A stretch of 64,000 bases of DNA from Kosmotoga arenicorallina S304 (lineage in GTDB: Bacteria; Thermotogota; Thermotogae; Petrotogales; Kosmotogaceae). The position numbers and the translations under genes are program-made. The notes below the pieces were generated by a model, which was given only the letters and a program-made list of their open reading frames with translations, was not told where the DNA came from and did not search any database. Below are positions 35,528 through 45,239 of this stretch, one piece after another. The stretch spans positions 1 through 64,000 of the forward strand of contig NZ_JFHK01000004.1 in the NCBI RefSeq assembly GCF_001636545.1. The letters are read 5' to 3'. The stretch's first letter is position 1. Each line of letters opens with the position of its first letter.

Positions 35528-36448
35528 GTGTTTATGCTAATAATTGATTGGCTTTTGTCGCTTGTATTGATTCCCATCGGGTGGAGTAATTTTTTTCTCG
35601 GCGGTATCATGAGTTCTCTTATTGCAATTATCATGAGAGGTTATGAATATAATGTATTAACCGATAGATCAAAGCATATTGTATCTATTATTGGGTCGAT
35701 ATTCCTTGCGATATTGATTTGTTTTTTGCCTTTTAATGCTCTTGTTGCATTTCCAGCATTTGCAGCGACAGCAGTCAGATTTTTCTTTTCGCATTTGATC
35801 GCAAGATATGTTCCAAGGCGTAAAGAGTTCATAGAACCATCTTCTTTTCTATGTGATGAGATACAGTTTAGAAAATACGACAGGGTCAAAAGGTTTCTGG
35901 ACATTTGTTTTGGATTGATACTTTTTATTGCTGCTCTTCCGATAATGGCTTTGCTGTGCTTGATCATGCTCTTAACAAGCGGCAAACCTATAATAATAAC
36001 CCAAAAAAGAATAGGCTTATCGGGTGAATCTTTTGACATGTACAAGTTTAGAACTTACACAAATGGCGAAAACAATAAAAGAGTCACACCTATAGGAAAG
36101 ATCCTTCGCCCTTTAAGGCTTGATGAACTTCCTCAAATTTACAATGTTTTAAAGGGGGAAATGAGCATTGTTGGACCAAGACCTGAGTTGGAAGAATTTC
36201 ATATTATGGCTAAAGAAAATATTCCTAATTATACGTGCAGGTTAAAGGTTAAACCGGGAATAACAGGCTGGGCTCAGATAAATTACAAATACACAACAAC
36301 TTTGGAAGAATACAAAATAAAAACGGCTTACGATCTTTTTTATGTTAAAAACCGTTCTTTAATCCTTGATTTGAAGTGTATCTTGAAAACCCCATTTACT
36401 CTTCTTGAAGAATTCTTTGAAGCAGTAAAGAAACACACTAAACTATGA
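35528..36448 (+). CDS. Bacterial sugar transferase (WcaJ/PglC-like phosphoglycosyltransferase)
   Basis: About 306 aa. An N-terminal membrane region of several spans (residues 1-90 or so) precedes the transferase core: KRFLDICFGLILFIAALPI, the KFRTY motif, LRPLRLDELPQIYNVLKGEMSIVGPRPEL and KPGITGWAQINY. These proteins move a sugar phosphate to undecaprenyl phosphate, the first step of polysaccharide synthesis. Neighbours hold no other polysaccharide genes. Base composition is somewhat more AT-rich than its neighbours, so transfer is possible. The start is uncertain among GTG 35519, GTG 35528 and ATG 35534; GAGGTG at 35516 best fits 35528. Confidence 0.88.
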   Translation: MFMLIIDWLLSLVLIPIGWSNFFLGGIMSSLIAIIMRGYEYNVLTDRSKHIVSIIGSIFLAILICFLPFNALVAFPAFAATAVRFFFSHLIARYVPRRKEFIEPSSFLCDEIQFRKYDRVKRFLDICFGLILFIAALPIMALLCLIMLLTSGKPIIITQKRIGLSGESFDMYKFRTYTNGENNKRVTPIGKILRPLRLDELPQIYNVLKGEMSIVGPRPELEEFHIMAKENIPNYTCRLKVKPGITGWAQINYKYTTTLEEYKIKTAYDLFYVKNRSLILDLKCILKTPFTLLEEFFEAVKKHTKL

Positions 36449-36476
36449 AAAAACCGGGCCACCTGGCCCGGTTTAT
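36447..36476. terminator. Bidirectional terminator between sugar transferase and hydA
   Basis: AAACCGGGCC-ACCT-GGCCCGGTTT. The A-run before it becomes a six-T run on the minus strand, so it is stronger for hydA. Confidence 0.88.
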
Positions 36477-36478
36477 AA

Positions 36479-38233
36479 TTATTCAACTTTTTCAAGTTCC
36501 TTTTTTCTTTCCAGAGTGCTTTCTTTTCTGTCCTTATAATGAGTATGCAGCAATTCATGAGAGAGATGGCTGAGCGGTTGTCCAAGATATTCTTCATATA
36601 ATTTCAAGACTGCGGGATTCTCATGGGATTTTCTGATAGTTGACATTTCATCAATTGCATATATGGCTTCCATACGTCTTTCCAGGTATCCAGGTTTATT
36701 TGATTTTGGCTGTCCGCCACCACCTATACAACCACCGGGGCAAGCCATAATTTCAATGAAGTCATAATAAGCTTCACCACTTCGTAGCTTTTCAACCAGG
36801 TTTATCACGTTTGAGCCACCATGTGCAACTGCAACCTTTATTTCTCTATCGCCCAGGTTGACAACAGCCTCCTTGACTCCTGTAAAACCTCTTACATCTT
36901 CAAATTCAACTCTGGGAAGTTCTTTGCCGGTATAGATTTCATAGGCAGTTCTCAATGCAGCTTCCATAACGCCGCCTGTTGTCCCGAAAATGGCTGCGGC
37001 CCCCGTTGATATACCGAGAGGTTTGTCATATTCTTCTTCTGGAAGTGATTCATATGGGATCTTTTTCATTTTTATGAGTTTTCCCAATTCACGGGTTGTA
37101 AGTACCACATCGACACCATCAACACCCTTAACCTTTAGCTGTTCCCGGGTAGCCTCATCTTTCTTGGCGGTACAGGGCATTATGGAAACAACGAATATAT
37201 CCTCAGGTTTCTTCCCGATTCTTTCAGCAAAATATGTTTTTGCAAGTGCCCCAAGCATTTCATGGGGTGATTTAGCGCTCGAGAGATTTTTCGTATATTC
37301 AGGATAGAGTTTCTCCATCAAATTTACCCAACCTGGACAACAGGAAGTAAACATGGGGAAGTTTCCACCATTTTTGACCCTATCAAGCAATTCCGAACCT
37401 TCTTCTAAAATAGTCAGGTCGGCAGCGAAATTTGTATCGAAAACATAATCAAAACCAAGCCTCCTGAGAGCTGCAACCATTTTTCCTGTGGTTATTGTTC
37501 CCGGTTCTTCGCCGAATTCTTCACCAAGGGCAACTCTTACAGCCGGTGCAGTTTGAACAATAAGGACTTTTTCGTGTCTGTCGATTTCTTCGAGAACTTT
37601 TCTGAAATCAGGTCTCTCTGTAATTGCGCCAACGGGACATACTGTGGCACATTGTCCACAATTGATACAATCAGTAGCGGCGATAGGAGCGCTCAATGCT
37701 GGAAGGGGAAGTGTATAATGCCCCCTGTTGACCATTGAAAGAATGGAGAGTCCCTGGAGTTCTTCACATGCTCTCACACAACGACCACAAGCTATACATT
37801 TGTTCATATCCCTGAAAAGCGAAGGGCTTGATTCATCATAGGGTGTATTCCTCAACTCTTTAGGGAACATATCTTTGACATCAAATCGATAAATGAGATC
37901 CTGGAATTCACATCGCCCGTTTACGTCGCAGGTCATACAATCATTCGGGTGATTGGAAAGAAGCAGACCAAGATTGAACTTCACAGCTTTCTTAACACGG
38001 TCAGAATTGACTTTGATTACCATTCCATCTGCCACTTTTGTTGCACAGGCAGGTGCAAGATTCCTTGCACCTTCAACTTCAACAACACAGACACGGCAAG
38101 AGCCAACCACGGAAAGTGCCGGGTGATAACAAAGGGTTGGAATGTCATACCCAATATCGCGACAGGCTTCAAGTATTGTTTTGTCTTCATTCACCTGGTA
38201 CTCTTTACCGTCAACAAAAATTGTAACAGGCAT
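36479..38233 (-). CDS. hydA: [FeFe]-hydrogenase catalytic subunit HydA
   Basis: 584 aa. Makes H2 at the H-cluster. Sites in order: N-terminal plant-type [2Fe-2S] (C35, C46, C49, C63); His-Cys3 [4Fe-4S] (H95, C99, C102, C108); two [4Fe-4S] motifs (C146-C156, CIACGRCVRAC; C189-C199, CINCGQCATVC); then the three H-cluster motifs TSCCPGW (296-302), MPCTAKKDE (about 352) and MACPGGCIGGGGQP (496-509). All match a prototypical group A hydrogenase. It is shorter than Thermotoga maritima HydA, which has extra C-terminal sequence. It lies about 21 kb from hydC and hydB. The start MPVT was chosen on homology; GGAGG lies 11 nt upstream. Confidence 0.95.
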   Translation of the reverse strand: MPVTIFVDGKEYQVNEDKTILEACRDIGYDIPTLCYHPALSVVGSCRVCVVEVEGARNLAPACATKVADGMVIKVNSDRVKKAVKFNLGLLLSNHPNDCMTCDVNGRCEFQDLIYRFDVKDMFPKELRNTPYDESSPSLFRDMNKCIACGRCVRACEELQGLSILSMVNRGHYTLPLPALSAPIAATDCINCGQCATVCPVGAITERPDFRKVLEEIDRHEKVLIVQTAPAVRVALGEEFGEEPGTITTGKMVAALRRLGFDYVFDTNFAADLTILEEGSELLDRVKNGGNFPMFTSCCPGWVNLMEKLYPEYTKNLSSAKSPHEMLGALAKTYFAERIGKKPEDIFVVSIMPCTAKKDEATREQLKVKGVDGVDVVLTTRELGKLIKMKKIPYESLPEEEYDKPLGISTGAAAIFGTTGGVMEAALRTAYEIYTGKELPRVEFEDVRGFTGVKEAVVNLGDREIKVAVAHGGSNVINLVEKLRSGEAYYDFIEIMACPGGCIGGGGQPKSNKPGYLERRMEAIYAIDEMSTIRKSHENPAVLKLYEEYLGQPLSHLSHELLHTHYKDRKESTLERKKELEKVE

Positions 38234-38295
38234 TAACACAAGCACCTCCATTCGGTAGCAACCAAGCACGAGATTGTGAATTTTCTGTCAATCAG

Positions 38296-38324
38296 ATTTT
38301 AGCATATATAAATAAGGATGTGAA
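38296..38324 (-). promoter_or_regulatory. Promoter of hydA
   Basis: Minus strand TTCACA (38319-38324), 17-nt spacer, TAAAAT (38296-38301), about 60 nt before the start. Matches the sigma-70 pattern at 10 of 12 positions. Confidence 0.6.
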
Positions 38325-38370
38325 ATTTATAACGTTAAGATTTTCTATCAAAAGTTTTCAGCTTGCTGGC

Positions 38371-39708
38371 CTACACGACTTTATGTAACCAGACTTTGGA
38401 CACAATTATCAACGCTGCAACTGTTACTATTACCAGGTTACTGATCAACATTGCATACCAGATGCCTGTCGTCCCCATAGATATGCCGAAAAAATAGATC
38501 AAAGGAATTCTTATTAACCAGAGACGGGAAATGTTTACGATCATCGACAGTATGGTGTGTCCGGCTCCTCTAAGAGCTGCATCAAATATGTTAAAAGTAG
38601 CAAAAAACGGAATCGATAACGAGACAATTTTGAAATATTTTATCCCTTCAACAAGAACATCAGGCTCGTTAATAAAAATCATCGTTACCTCTCTTCCAAA
38701 GAAAAAGGTCAACGTGCATATTGCTCCAACAATAAGCATACTCCAGCTTGATGATTTCCAGACAACTCTGTAAGCATCTGATTTCTTTTCAGCGCCGAGA
38801 TACTGCCCAACCATTGTCGATGTAGCCTGTGCAAGACCAAAGGAGAACATTGTGGCAAGGGATGTTACCCTGTTTCCAACACCTACTGCTGCTGTTGCAA
38901 CAGGACCATATCGCGCGATCATTGCTGTGATTATTAGAAAAGCAAGTGAAGTTACGGAATTTCCGAATGATGAAGGAAGACCAATTTTCAAAATCTTTGT
39001 TACCATCTTTTTTGAAGGAATTAAATGCTTTATGCCAATTGCAAAACCTTTCTTGCCAGAAAACAGTAGGTACATAGCAAAAACAAGTACAACCCCCCTT
39101 GAAATAACCGTTGATAGGGCAGCACCGAAAACTCCCATTGCGGGAAATCCTATCCCAAAAATCATCATTGGATCAAGTACGGCATTAAGCAAAACTGAAA
39201 TCATGGTTATTCTCATTGGTGTAATTGCGTCTCCCCAGCCAATAAAAATTGAATTTACCGCGAAAATTCCAAAAGCAAAGGGGGTCCCAAAGAATATAGT
39301 CGACATATAACTTTTTGTAAAAGGAATCATTTCAGAAGGAATTTTTAGCAATTTGAGAATCCCCTCACTAAATATTCCTCCAAAGACTCCAACAATTATC
39401 GCAAAGGAAAAAACCACACTGAGTGTTTGTCCTGCAGCTCTTTTTGCGAGTTCCTTTTCTCCTTTTCCAGTATATTGAGAAACAAGGGCTAAACTTGCTA
39501 CAGTTATCCCACCTCCAATTGACAGGACTAAAAATATCGCCGGCCAGGCGATTGTCGGAGCACTGATTTCGAGTTTTCCAAGTTTACCTAACCAGAAAGC
39601 ATCTACAATGTTATATAAAGTCTGCAAGAGCATTGACAGCACTGCTGGCCAAGCTAATTTGAACAGAGCGGCTGTCATATCTTCTTTAAGTATATTTACC
39701 CGACTCAA
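38371..39708 (-). CDS. MATE family efflux transporter
   Basis: 445 aa with twelve predicted spans. N-terminal LFKLAWPAVLSMLLQTLYNIVDAFWLG is the MATE hallmark, repeated in weaker form in the second half (ILKIGLPSSFGNSVTSLAF). Ion-driven exporter of drugs or other cations; substrate unknown. Single-gene unit between hydA and the 1662-aa gene. Confidence 0.93.
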   Translation of the reverse strand: MSRVNILKEDMTAALFKLAWPAVLSMLLQTLYNIVDAFWLGKLGKLEISAPTIAWPAIFLVLSIGGGITVASLALVSQYTGKGEKELAKRAAGQTLSVVFSFAIIVGVFGGIFSEGILKLLKIPSEMIPFTKSYMSTIFFGTPFAFGIFAVNSIFIGWGDAITPMRITMISVLLNAVLDPMMIFGIGFPAMGVFGAALSTVISRGVVLVFAMYLLFSGKKGFAIGIKHLIPSKKMVTKILKIGLPSSFGNSVTSLAFLIITAMIARYGPVATAAVGVGNRVTSLATMFSFGLAQATSTMVGQYLGAEKKSDAYRVVWKSSSWSMLIVGAICTLTFFFGREVTMIFINEPDVLVEGIKYFKIVSLSIPFFATFNIFDAALRGAGHTILSMIVNISRLWLIRIPLIYFFGISMGTTGIWYAMLISNLVIVTVAALIIVSKVWLHKVV

Positions 39709-39755
39709 GTTAATCTCTCCTTGCCATTAATCAGGATTCCTAACTATATTTCCAG

Positions 39756-39783
39756 AAAAAAAACGGGGTCATAAGACCCCGTT
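39756..39783 (-). terminator. Terminator of the 1662-aa gene
   Basis: AACGGGGTC-TTAT-GACCCCGTT on the minus strand, followed by eight Ts, 13 nt after the stop. Confidence 0.93.
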
Positions 39784-39795
39784 GTATTTGAGGAT

Positions 39796-42700
39796 TCACT
39801 TTATTTCCGATATGCCCCTTCTAATCGTGAAAATTTGAGGTTGATAGAGTTCGACAGGTGCTCCTGAGGGAAGTTCAGCTGTTTTTGCGAGTAAGATTCC
39901 ACCTAAGAAGCTACCCGAAACAACATGCTTTGTGATAGTGAGATTGTAAACCGAGCCAAGTTCAACATTTTTTGGTATTTCACTATTTAAAAGAGCTACC
40001 TTCTCAAAAATAGCATCGTCCTTTTCCTCTATGTTATTGATTTTTATGTATGGCGCTTCGATATTGTCAGTAAAAGCCTTTACATAAACAGAGGAATTGA
40101 GGAAATCTGAGCTTTCAAAGTTCACCACACGTCCGAATTTCTGAGTTTCGATATCGGGTTGCCACAAGGCATTCCACTGGCTGTAAATGGCAACCATTTC
40201 CGGTTCCAACCTGCTGTCTTCACTGTTGATGCTTATCAGCCAGACCCTTGCAAGAGTTATCTCTTCACCTGAGATATTGTTGATTTTTAACGGCTGCGCG
40301 AAAAGTTCTGCGTAATTTGATGGTCCATCCAATACAGCACCAGCTTTGAAGAGATTTACGTATTCCTGGAAGGCTAGAGCCCCGTAAAGCGTTGTTCTAA
40401 CATCAGTTACAGTTACAGCGTCTATCAATTTACCTATCGTATCCATCGAAAGTAGTTTTCCATCAAAGTCATAGGCGTTTGAGTTAGCAGGCACAGCAAG
40501 AAGATTCAACTGATCCTCTCCAACTACTCCAAAGAATAGATTGCTGCCATTTGTGCCGAAAAGGAGGTCAATACCTGTCAGGTCAATTCCCGATGGCTCA
40601 TCAAGCTGTTTTTCAAGCTCCCGGGCTGGAATTTCCCACAATGCTACTTTTTCGCCTGTTTTTGAATCCACAAAGACCTTTGCACCAGGAATTTTGTTTA
40701 TATCGATTTTTATACCTTCCAGGTCACTGAAATACAGAGCTCCTGCTTTCTCAAAAAGACCTTCAGTAAATGTCGATATTGTAGGTTTCATAAGGTTAGC
40801 ATTGTTGTGAGTGTTCAACCTGAATTTAGGCCAGAACCCCTGGGCTAAGCCACCGCATTCTGTATCAAAAGCATAGAAATTCCTGTCATGAGAACCTATA
40901 TATACCATTCCATTATCCGTAATAAGCGGACTTGCCCATACCCAGCCATTAGTTTTCCATTTCCAGTAGAGTTCTCCGCCCTTTTTCAAGGCATAAACAG
41001 TGCCATCGAGGGAGCCAAAGATTACAGTTCCGTCAGCTGCAATAGCCGGTGTAGAGTGAATGGGACCATTGGTCTCAAAGCTCCACATTACATCACCATC
41101 ACTACTAAGGGCGTGTAATTTGTTGTCGTATCCACCAAAATAGATAGTGCCATTTTCAGATATGGCAACTCCTCCTCTAATTGGATCTCCAGTATAGAAT
41201 TTCCAGACGAGCTGTCCGTCTTTATTAACCCTGTATAAATAACCATCATCGGAGCCAAAGAGCAGGTCGCCGTTTTCTGCAATAGAAATATCTGCTTCTA
41301 TCCAATCCCTGGCTTCGAATGTCCAGTTTACATTGCCATCAGAATCAAGTGAGTACAGGTTTCCGTATGATGTTCCAACATACACAGTGCCGTCTTCGCC
41401 AATTGCTGCGCTGGATACAATTTTTCCGAGAGATTTCTGCCATAGTATTTCGCCGTAACTATTAAGGGAATAGAATAACCCTCCGGTTGTTCCGAGGAAT
41501 AGCTTCCTATCGCCATTAATCACAATAGTTGATTCAATTCCACCATTCAACATTACCGTCCAGTTAAGAGTGCCGTCGGATTTAATGGAATACAGATAAC
41601 CTGATTTGTCACCGATATAAATATTGCCGTAGTCATCAACAACTGGTGAGGATTTGAAGCTGTCATTCGCTTTGAAATCCCATAATACAGCTCCGGTTTC
41701 TTTGTCCAACGCATAGAGCTTTCTGCCAACTCCTACAAAAATTGACGAATCGTTTTCCGCTGCACTTGAGTAAATCAGGTCATCGGCTTTCAAATGCCAT
41801 TCTGGCTCAAGTACCACAGTAGCAAATCTCCAGAATTCCGATTCTGAACTCTCTGAAACAGGCCAAAGATCTACTGCTTTTACTTTCCACAAATAATTCA
41901 GACCTAATTTAAGATCAGCAACAGCAAGATTGGTGTCAGAGGTTTCTATTTCTACTGGAGTTTCCTCTGATGGACCATAGGATACGATGTATTTCATGTC
42001 GTCTCCATCCGGGTCTGTTGCTTTCCATTTAAAGATAACATCTGTAGTTGTTTCAGCGTTTTGTTCAGGTGAGAGCAGCTCAATTACCGGTGCTCTATTT
42101 ACATCAACAACTTTAAATGGTATGGAAATTCCCACTTCATCAAATCCATCAGAAGCGGTTCCTTCAAAGACAATGTCCTTTGAATTTATCCCGGGGTTGT
42201 CATGGGAAACAACATCATAATCGGGTCTGTAGAAAATTTTGTTGTCACTTACAACCAGTCCTTCTATCGAGTAACTTATTACATCACCATCGATGTCGCG
42301 CTCCGGAAGGAGGATTTCCGCTTCCGAGCCTTCATTTACTGTAGTAAGGCTAACTGGCTGAACTGATAACCGGTTGATACTCTCAAAGAAGAGAGAGTCG
42401 CTTTTGCCTGTGCGCGAATCACCAGTGACTCTAATATCAGTAGCTTCTATCCAGCATTCGTAACTGGTGTGGGGTTTTATATCAAGAGTGTACTGGCTTT
42501 CTTCAAGGCCTTCAATAGTGATTGTCTCGCCTGTTTCAACGTCTTTGAGATGGAAGGTATATACTAGTTCGTCACCATCGAGATCACTGCCAGTCCAGCT
42601 AAAAGAGGCTTTTAATACAAATTCAGTTTCAGTAGATACATAGGACATTTCAGGAGTGGTGACCACCGGTGAAACGTTTGTATCGGAAATGATTATGGGA

Positions 42701-44784
42701 TAAGTGATTTCGGTAACACCACCAAAACCATCATCTGCAACAACAGTAACTGCATATTCACCGGCCGAAACGGGCATTTCCATTGACCCATCAGCACCAT
42801 TTTCAGAAAGGTTATCAACGTAAATCCAGAAATTACCTTCTTTATCAAGAATACCAATACCCGATTTCTTTTCAAAACTCAAATTGTCCCCATCAGGGTC
42901 CTGGAAATAACCGCCGAAATTTATCCTGTACTTCTTTGGGTGCTTATCGGCTTCATCTGGTTCTTGCAATTTAAACTGCGCCTCCATAGCAACAGGGGGA
43001 TGGTTCGCAGTTGTAAAATTCCACAATTGACTCGATACGACCGTGGCATCATCTGTGGCTTCTACTTTCCAGAAATATTTTGTATGAGGGAGAAGTTTTA
43101 CAGTGGCTGATGTTTCATTAAGCCTTGTAAAGCCATCAAAAGCGTCCACTGGCTGCTCATTTGCCCTGAAGAACAGGTCATAATGGAGCGGATCATTATC
43201 GAGGTCAATGGCTTCCCATGAAAGCGTAATTTCTTCTGCATCAATCACACTGCCGTCCTCAGGTGTGGCCAATTCAACCATTGGAGGCCTGTTAACGTTT
43301 GTCACAATGACTTTTATGGAGAAATCAACGCTGTCTCTCTTATCTGACACAACCAGGTTAACATTGAACTCCTTAACGCCTTCCAGTGTTGTCACCGCTT
43401 CGTAATCTGGATATACAGATAAAGTTGAGTTTTCAAGAGAAAGTCCCAGATGTTCTGGACCGTCACCAGAAAGTGCAAATTCAAGTTCATCACCATCAGG
43501 GTCATGAGCAAAAGCGCTGAGGTCTATACTCTTCTCTTCCGCTTCTTTTATTTCCAAAACTATATTAGATACATAAGGCAAGCTGTTTTTCGTTCTGAAA
43601 TGAATAAGATCTGATTCTGATGTAAGTCCATAAGCATCTTCTACTTTTACTTTCCAGAAATAGTCAGTATGAGGGGCAAGGACAGCTATAAATTCTGTAT
43701 TTTCAGTAGTGAAGGAATCCATTTCTGTTTCAGATGTTCCGTAATATATAGTCGATTTGACTAAATCATTAGGGTCTGAACCGTCTTCTATATCCGGATC
43801 TGATACATTCCAGGAGAACGTGACTTCGGTAGAGGTTTCGGTATCAATTGCAGGGGTATTTAAAACCACTTCTGGCCTTCTATTAACATTGTACACTGTT
43901 AGAATGAAGTCATCAGATGAGGTGAGTTCCCCATCACTGACCTTTACAGCCACCCTATATGTTCCTGAAGAAGCATATGTTGGAGTATAGATATATTCAG
44001 AGCCTTGAATTTCTCCAACGGATTCCGGAAATAGCTCAAAGCTTAATGGATCACCATCTTCATCAGAAGCAAAATCAAGAAGGTTGATTCTTAACGGGTG
44101 CTCTTCATCAATTGTTACATCCTGTAAGCTTATCCGGGGTGAGTGATTGGCTGTCTTAAAAGTGAATACTTCGCTTTCAGTCTGTCCGCCTCTTCCATCT
44201 TTTGCAACTACTTTCCAATAGTAGTGGGTGTTACCTTTGAGATCTTTTGCTTTTATATCGAGCCTATCATGATCTGTCATCCAGGGTGTATTGAAAGGAA
44301 GCTTATCGCTGAGGTAAACGTCGTAGAACAAGAAATCCCCGTCTTCATCTTCGGAATACCACAAAAGCAATATCCCATCTTTATCATCTTCAATGGAAAG
44401 CTCTTTTCCATTATCGGGGTAAAGAAGCTGGATTTCCGGTGGATGATTTGGAAGGTCCTCAGGTCTCATAACTTTAACAACTACCTCGCCTTCAACAAAT
44501 CCTTCATTTGAAGAAACCTTTACTCTTATTGAATATACGCCAGTCTCTTCAGGAGCCCTCCAGACCGCTGTCCCATTTTTATAGTCCCTGATGATCTTTC
44601 CTTCTTCAGGTTCCCATATATATGACAGCATTCCGTTGCCAACCGCATCACATCTCAAAAATACTCTTCCGCCTGGCCCTGTTAACATAGGCTTTGCAGA
44701 AACCGTGTTGATTTTAATCTCAATGGCAAATGCAACACTGACAATGAGTATAACCAAAGCCAGTATTATTGCTCCTTTTCGCAT
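39796..44784 (-). CDS. Giant secreted protein: alternating FN3-like and cadherin-like domains, PQQ-type propeller
   Basis: 1662 aa. Signal peptide MRKGAIILALVILIVSVAFA, an Ig-like first domain, then FN3-like domains (LSWEAIDLDNDPLHYDLFF ... YFWKVEATD) alternating with cadherin-like domains (DEDGDPLSFELFPES ... VKVSDGELTSSDDF), about five of the first and four of the second, to residue 990. Next come eight PQQ-like propeller blades, visible as YALD, YSIK, YSLN, YSLD, YRVN, HALS, YALK and YAFD, ending in GFWPKFRLNTHNNANL. The C-terminal 350 residues are unassigned. DxDGD-type loops suggest calcium binding. Outside the cell or in the periplasm; function unknown. Divergent from secreted pullulanase. 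Confidence 0.92.
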   Translation of the reverse strand: MRKGAIILALVILIVSVAFAIEIKINTVSAKPMLTGPGGRVFLRCDAVGNGMLSYIWEPEEGKIIRDYKNGTAVWRAPEETGVYSIRVKVSSNEGFVEGEVVVKVMRPEDLPNHPPEIQLLYPDNGKELSIEDDKDGILLLWYSEDEDGDFLFYDVYLSDKLPFNTPWMTDHDRLDIKAKDLKGNTHYYWKVVAKDGRGGQTESEVFTFKTANHSPRISLQDVTIDEEHPLRINLLDFASDEDGDPLSFELFPESVGEIQGSEYIYTPTYASSGTYRVAVKVSDGELTSSDDFILTVYNVNRRPEVVLNTPAIDTETSTEVTFSWNVSDPDIEDGSDPNDLVKSTIYYGTSETEMDSFTTENTEFIAVLAPHTDYFWKVKVEDAYGLTSESDLIHFRTKNSLPYVSNIVLEIKEAEEKSIDLSAFAHDPDGDELEFALSGDGPEHLGLSLENSTLSVYPDYEAVTTLEGVKEFNVNLVVSDKRDSVDFSIKVIVTNVNRPPMVELATPEDGSVIDAEEITLSWEAIDLDNDPLHYDLFFRANEQPVDAFDGFTRLNETSATVKLLPHTKYFWKVEATDDATVVSSQLWNFTTANHPPVAMEAQFKLQEPDEADKHPKKYRINFGGYFQDPDGDNLSFEKKSGIGILDKEGNFWIYVDNLSENGADGSMEMPVSAGEYAVTVVADDGFGGVTEITYPIIISDTNVSPVVTTPEMSYVSTETEFVLKASFSWTGSDLDGDELVYTFHLKDVETGETITIEGLEESQYTLDIKPHTSYECWIEATDIRVTGDSRTGKSDSLFFESINRLSVQPVSLTTVNEGSEAEILLPERDIDGDVISYSIEGLVVSDNKIFYRPDYDVVSHDNPGINSKDIVFEGTASDGFDEVGISIPFKVVDVNRAPVIELLSPEQNAETTTDVIFKWKATDPDGDDMKYIVSYGPSEETPVEIETSDTNLAVADLKLGLNYLWKVKAVDLWPVSESSESEFWRFATVVLEPEWHLKADDLIYSSAAENDSSIFVGVGRKLYALDKETGAVLWDFKANDSFKSSPVVDDYGNIYIGDKSGYLYSIKSDGTLNWTVMLNGGIESTIVINGDRKLFLGTTGGLFYSLNSYGEILWQKSLGKIVSSAAIGEDGTVYVGTSYGNLYSLDSDGNVNWTFEARDWIEADISIAENGDLLFGSDDGYLYRVNKDGQLVWKFYTGDPIRGGVAISENGTIYFGGYDNKLHALSSDGDVMWSFETNGPIHSTPAIAADGTVIFGSLDGTVYALKKGGELYWKWKTNGWVWASPLITDNGMVYIGSHDRNFYAFDTECGGLAQGFWPKFRLNTHNNANLMKPTISTFTEGLFEKAGALYFSDLEGIKIDINKIPGAKVFVDSKTGEKVALWEIPARELEKQLDEPSGIDLTGIDLLFGTNGSNLFFGVVGEDQLNLLAVPANSNAYDFDGKLLSMDTIGKLIDAVTVTDVRTTLYGALAFQEYVNLFKAGAVLDGPSNYAELFAQPLKINNISGEEITLARVWLISINSEDSRLEPEMVAIYSQWNALWQPDIETQKFGRVVNFESSDFLNSSVYVKAFTDNIEAPYIKINNIEEKDDAIFEKVALLNSEIPKNVELGSVYNLTITKHVVSGSFLGGILLAKTAELPSGAPVELYQPQIFTIRRGISEIK

Positions 44785-44821
44785 AACTACACCCCCTGTA
44801 TGTCATATTAAATCCTTTGTA

Positions 44822-44847
44822 TAAAAACCAAGGGCTCGGGAGCCCTG
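44822..44847 (-). terminator. Terminator-like hairpin at the 5' end of the 1662-aa gene transcript
   Basis: Minus strand AGGGCT-CCCG-AGCCCT then TGGTTTTTAT, 40 nt before the start codon and about 5 nt after the predicted transcript start. Either an attenuator or a stabilising 5' hairpin. Confidence 0.7.
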
Positions 44848-44857
44848 CACAATTAAA

Positions 44858-44887
44858 AATATACCAGAAAAGGAATTGACAAGTCAA
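44858..44887 (-). promoter_or_regulatory. Promoter of the 1662-aa gene
   Basis: Minus strand TTGACT (44882-44887), 18-nt spacer, TATATT (44858-44863). The -35 lies in the palindrome TTGACAAGTCAA, a possible operator. Confidence 0.65.
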
Positions 44888-45239
44888 TGATAAAGAATAA
44901 AAATAAACTGTTTTTTGATTGTTTAGTTCGTCAATTTGTAACAATTATGAACCCCAAAAAGTTATTTTAAAAATCGATCGTTTATTAGCAACTTCTAATG
45001 ATATACTTTTTTAAGGACATCTAAGATATTAACCCTAGATGGAAACATTAGTGGGTTTACTGAATTCAAAACATTTATCCAAAGTAGCTCTCATTTCAGG
45101 CCATACCTGATAAACAGAGTATAAGACATGTCTCAATCAATAGCAGGACTGCAAAATTTATTTCTCAGAAAATATTTATCACCTTGGCAATGATAGTTAC
45201 TGCACAACAGGAAAAAAACATCTTTTAGGGGGTGCATTT

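Larger units (their letters stand above)
44785..45239. other. 455-nt divergent intergenic region
   Basis: AT-rich, with no gene. Towards the 1662-aa gene it holds a promoter and a 5' hairpin (separate entries). Towards pullulanase there is a possible -10 TATACT near 45001 with no good -35, which would leave a leader of about 230 nt. An inverted repeat TTGACAAGTCAA at 44876-44887 overlaps the minus-strand -35. Confidence 0.7.
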
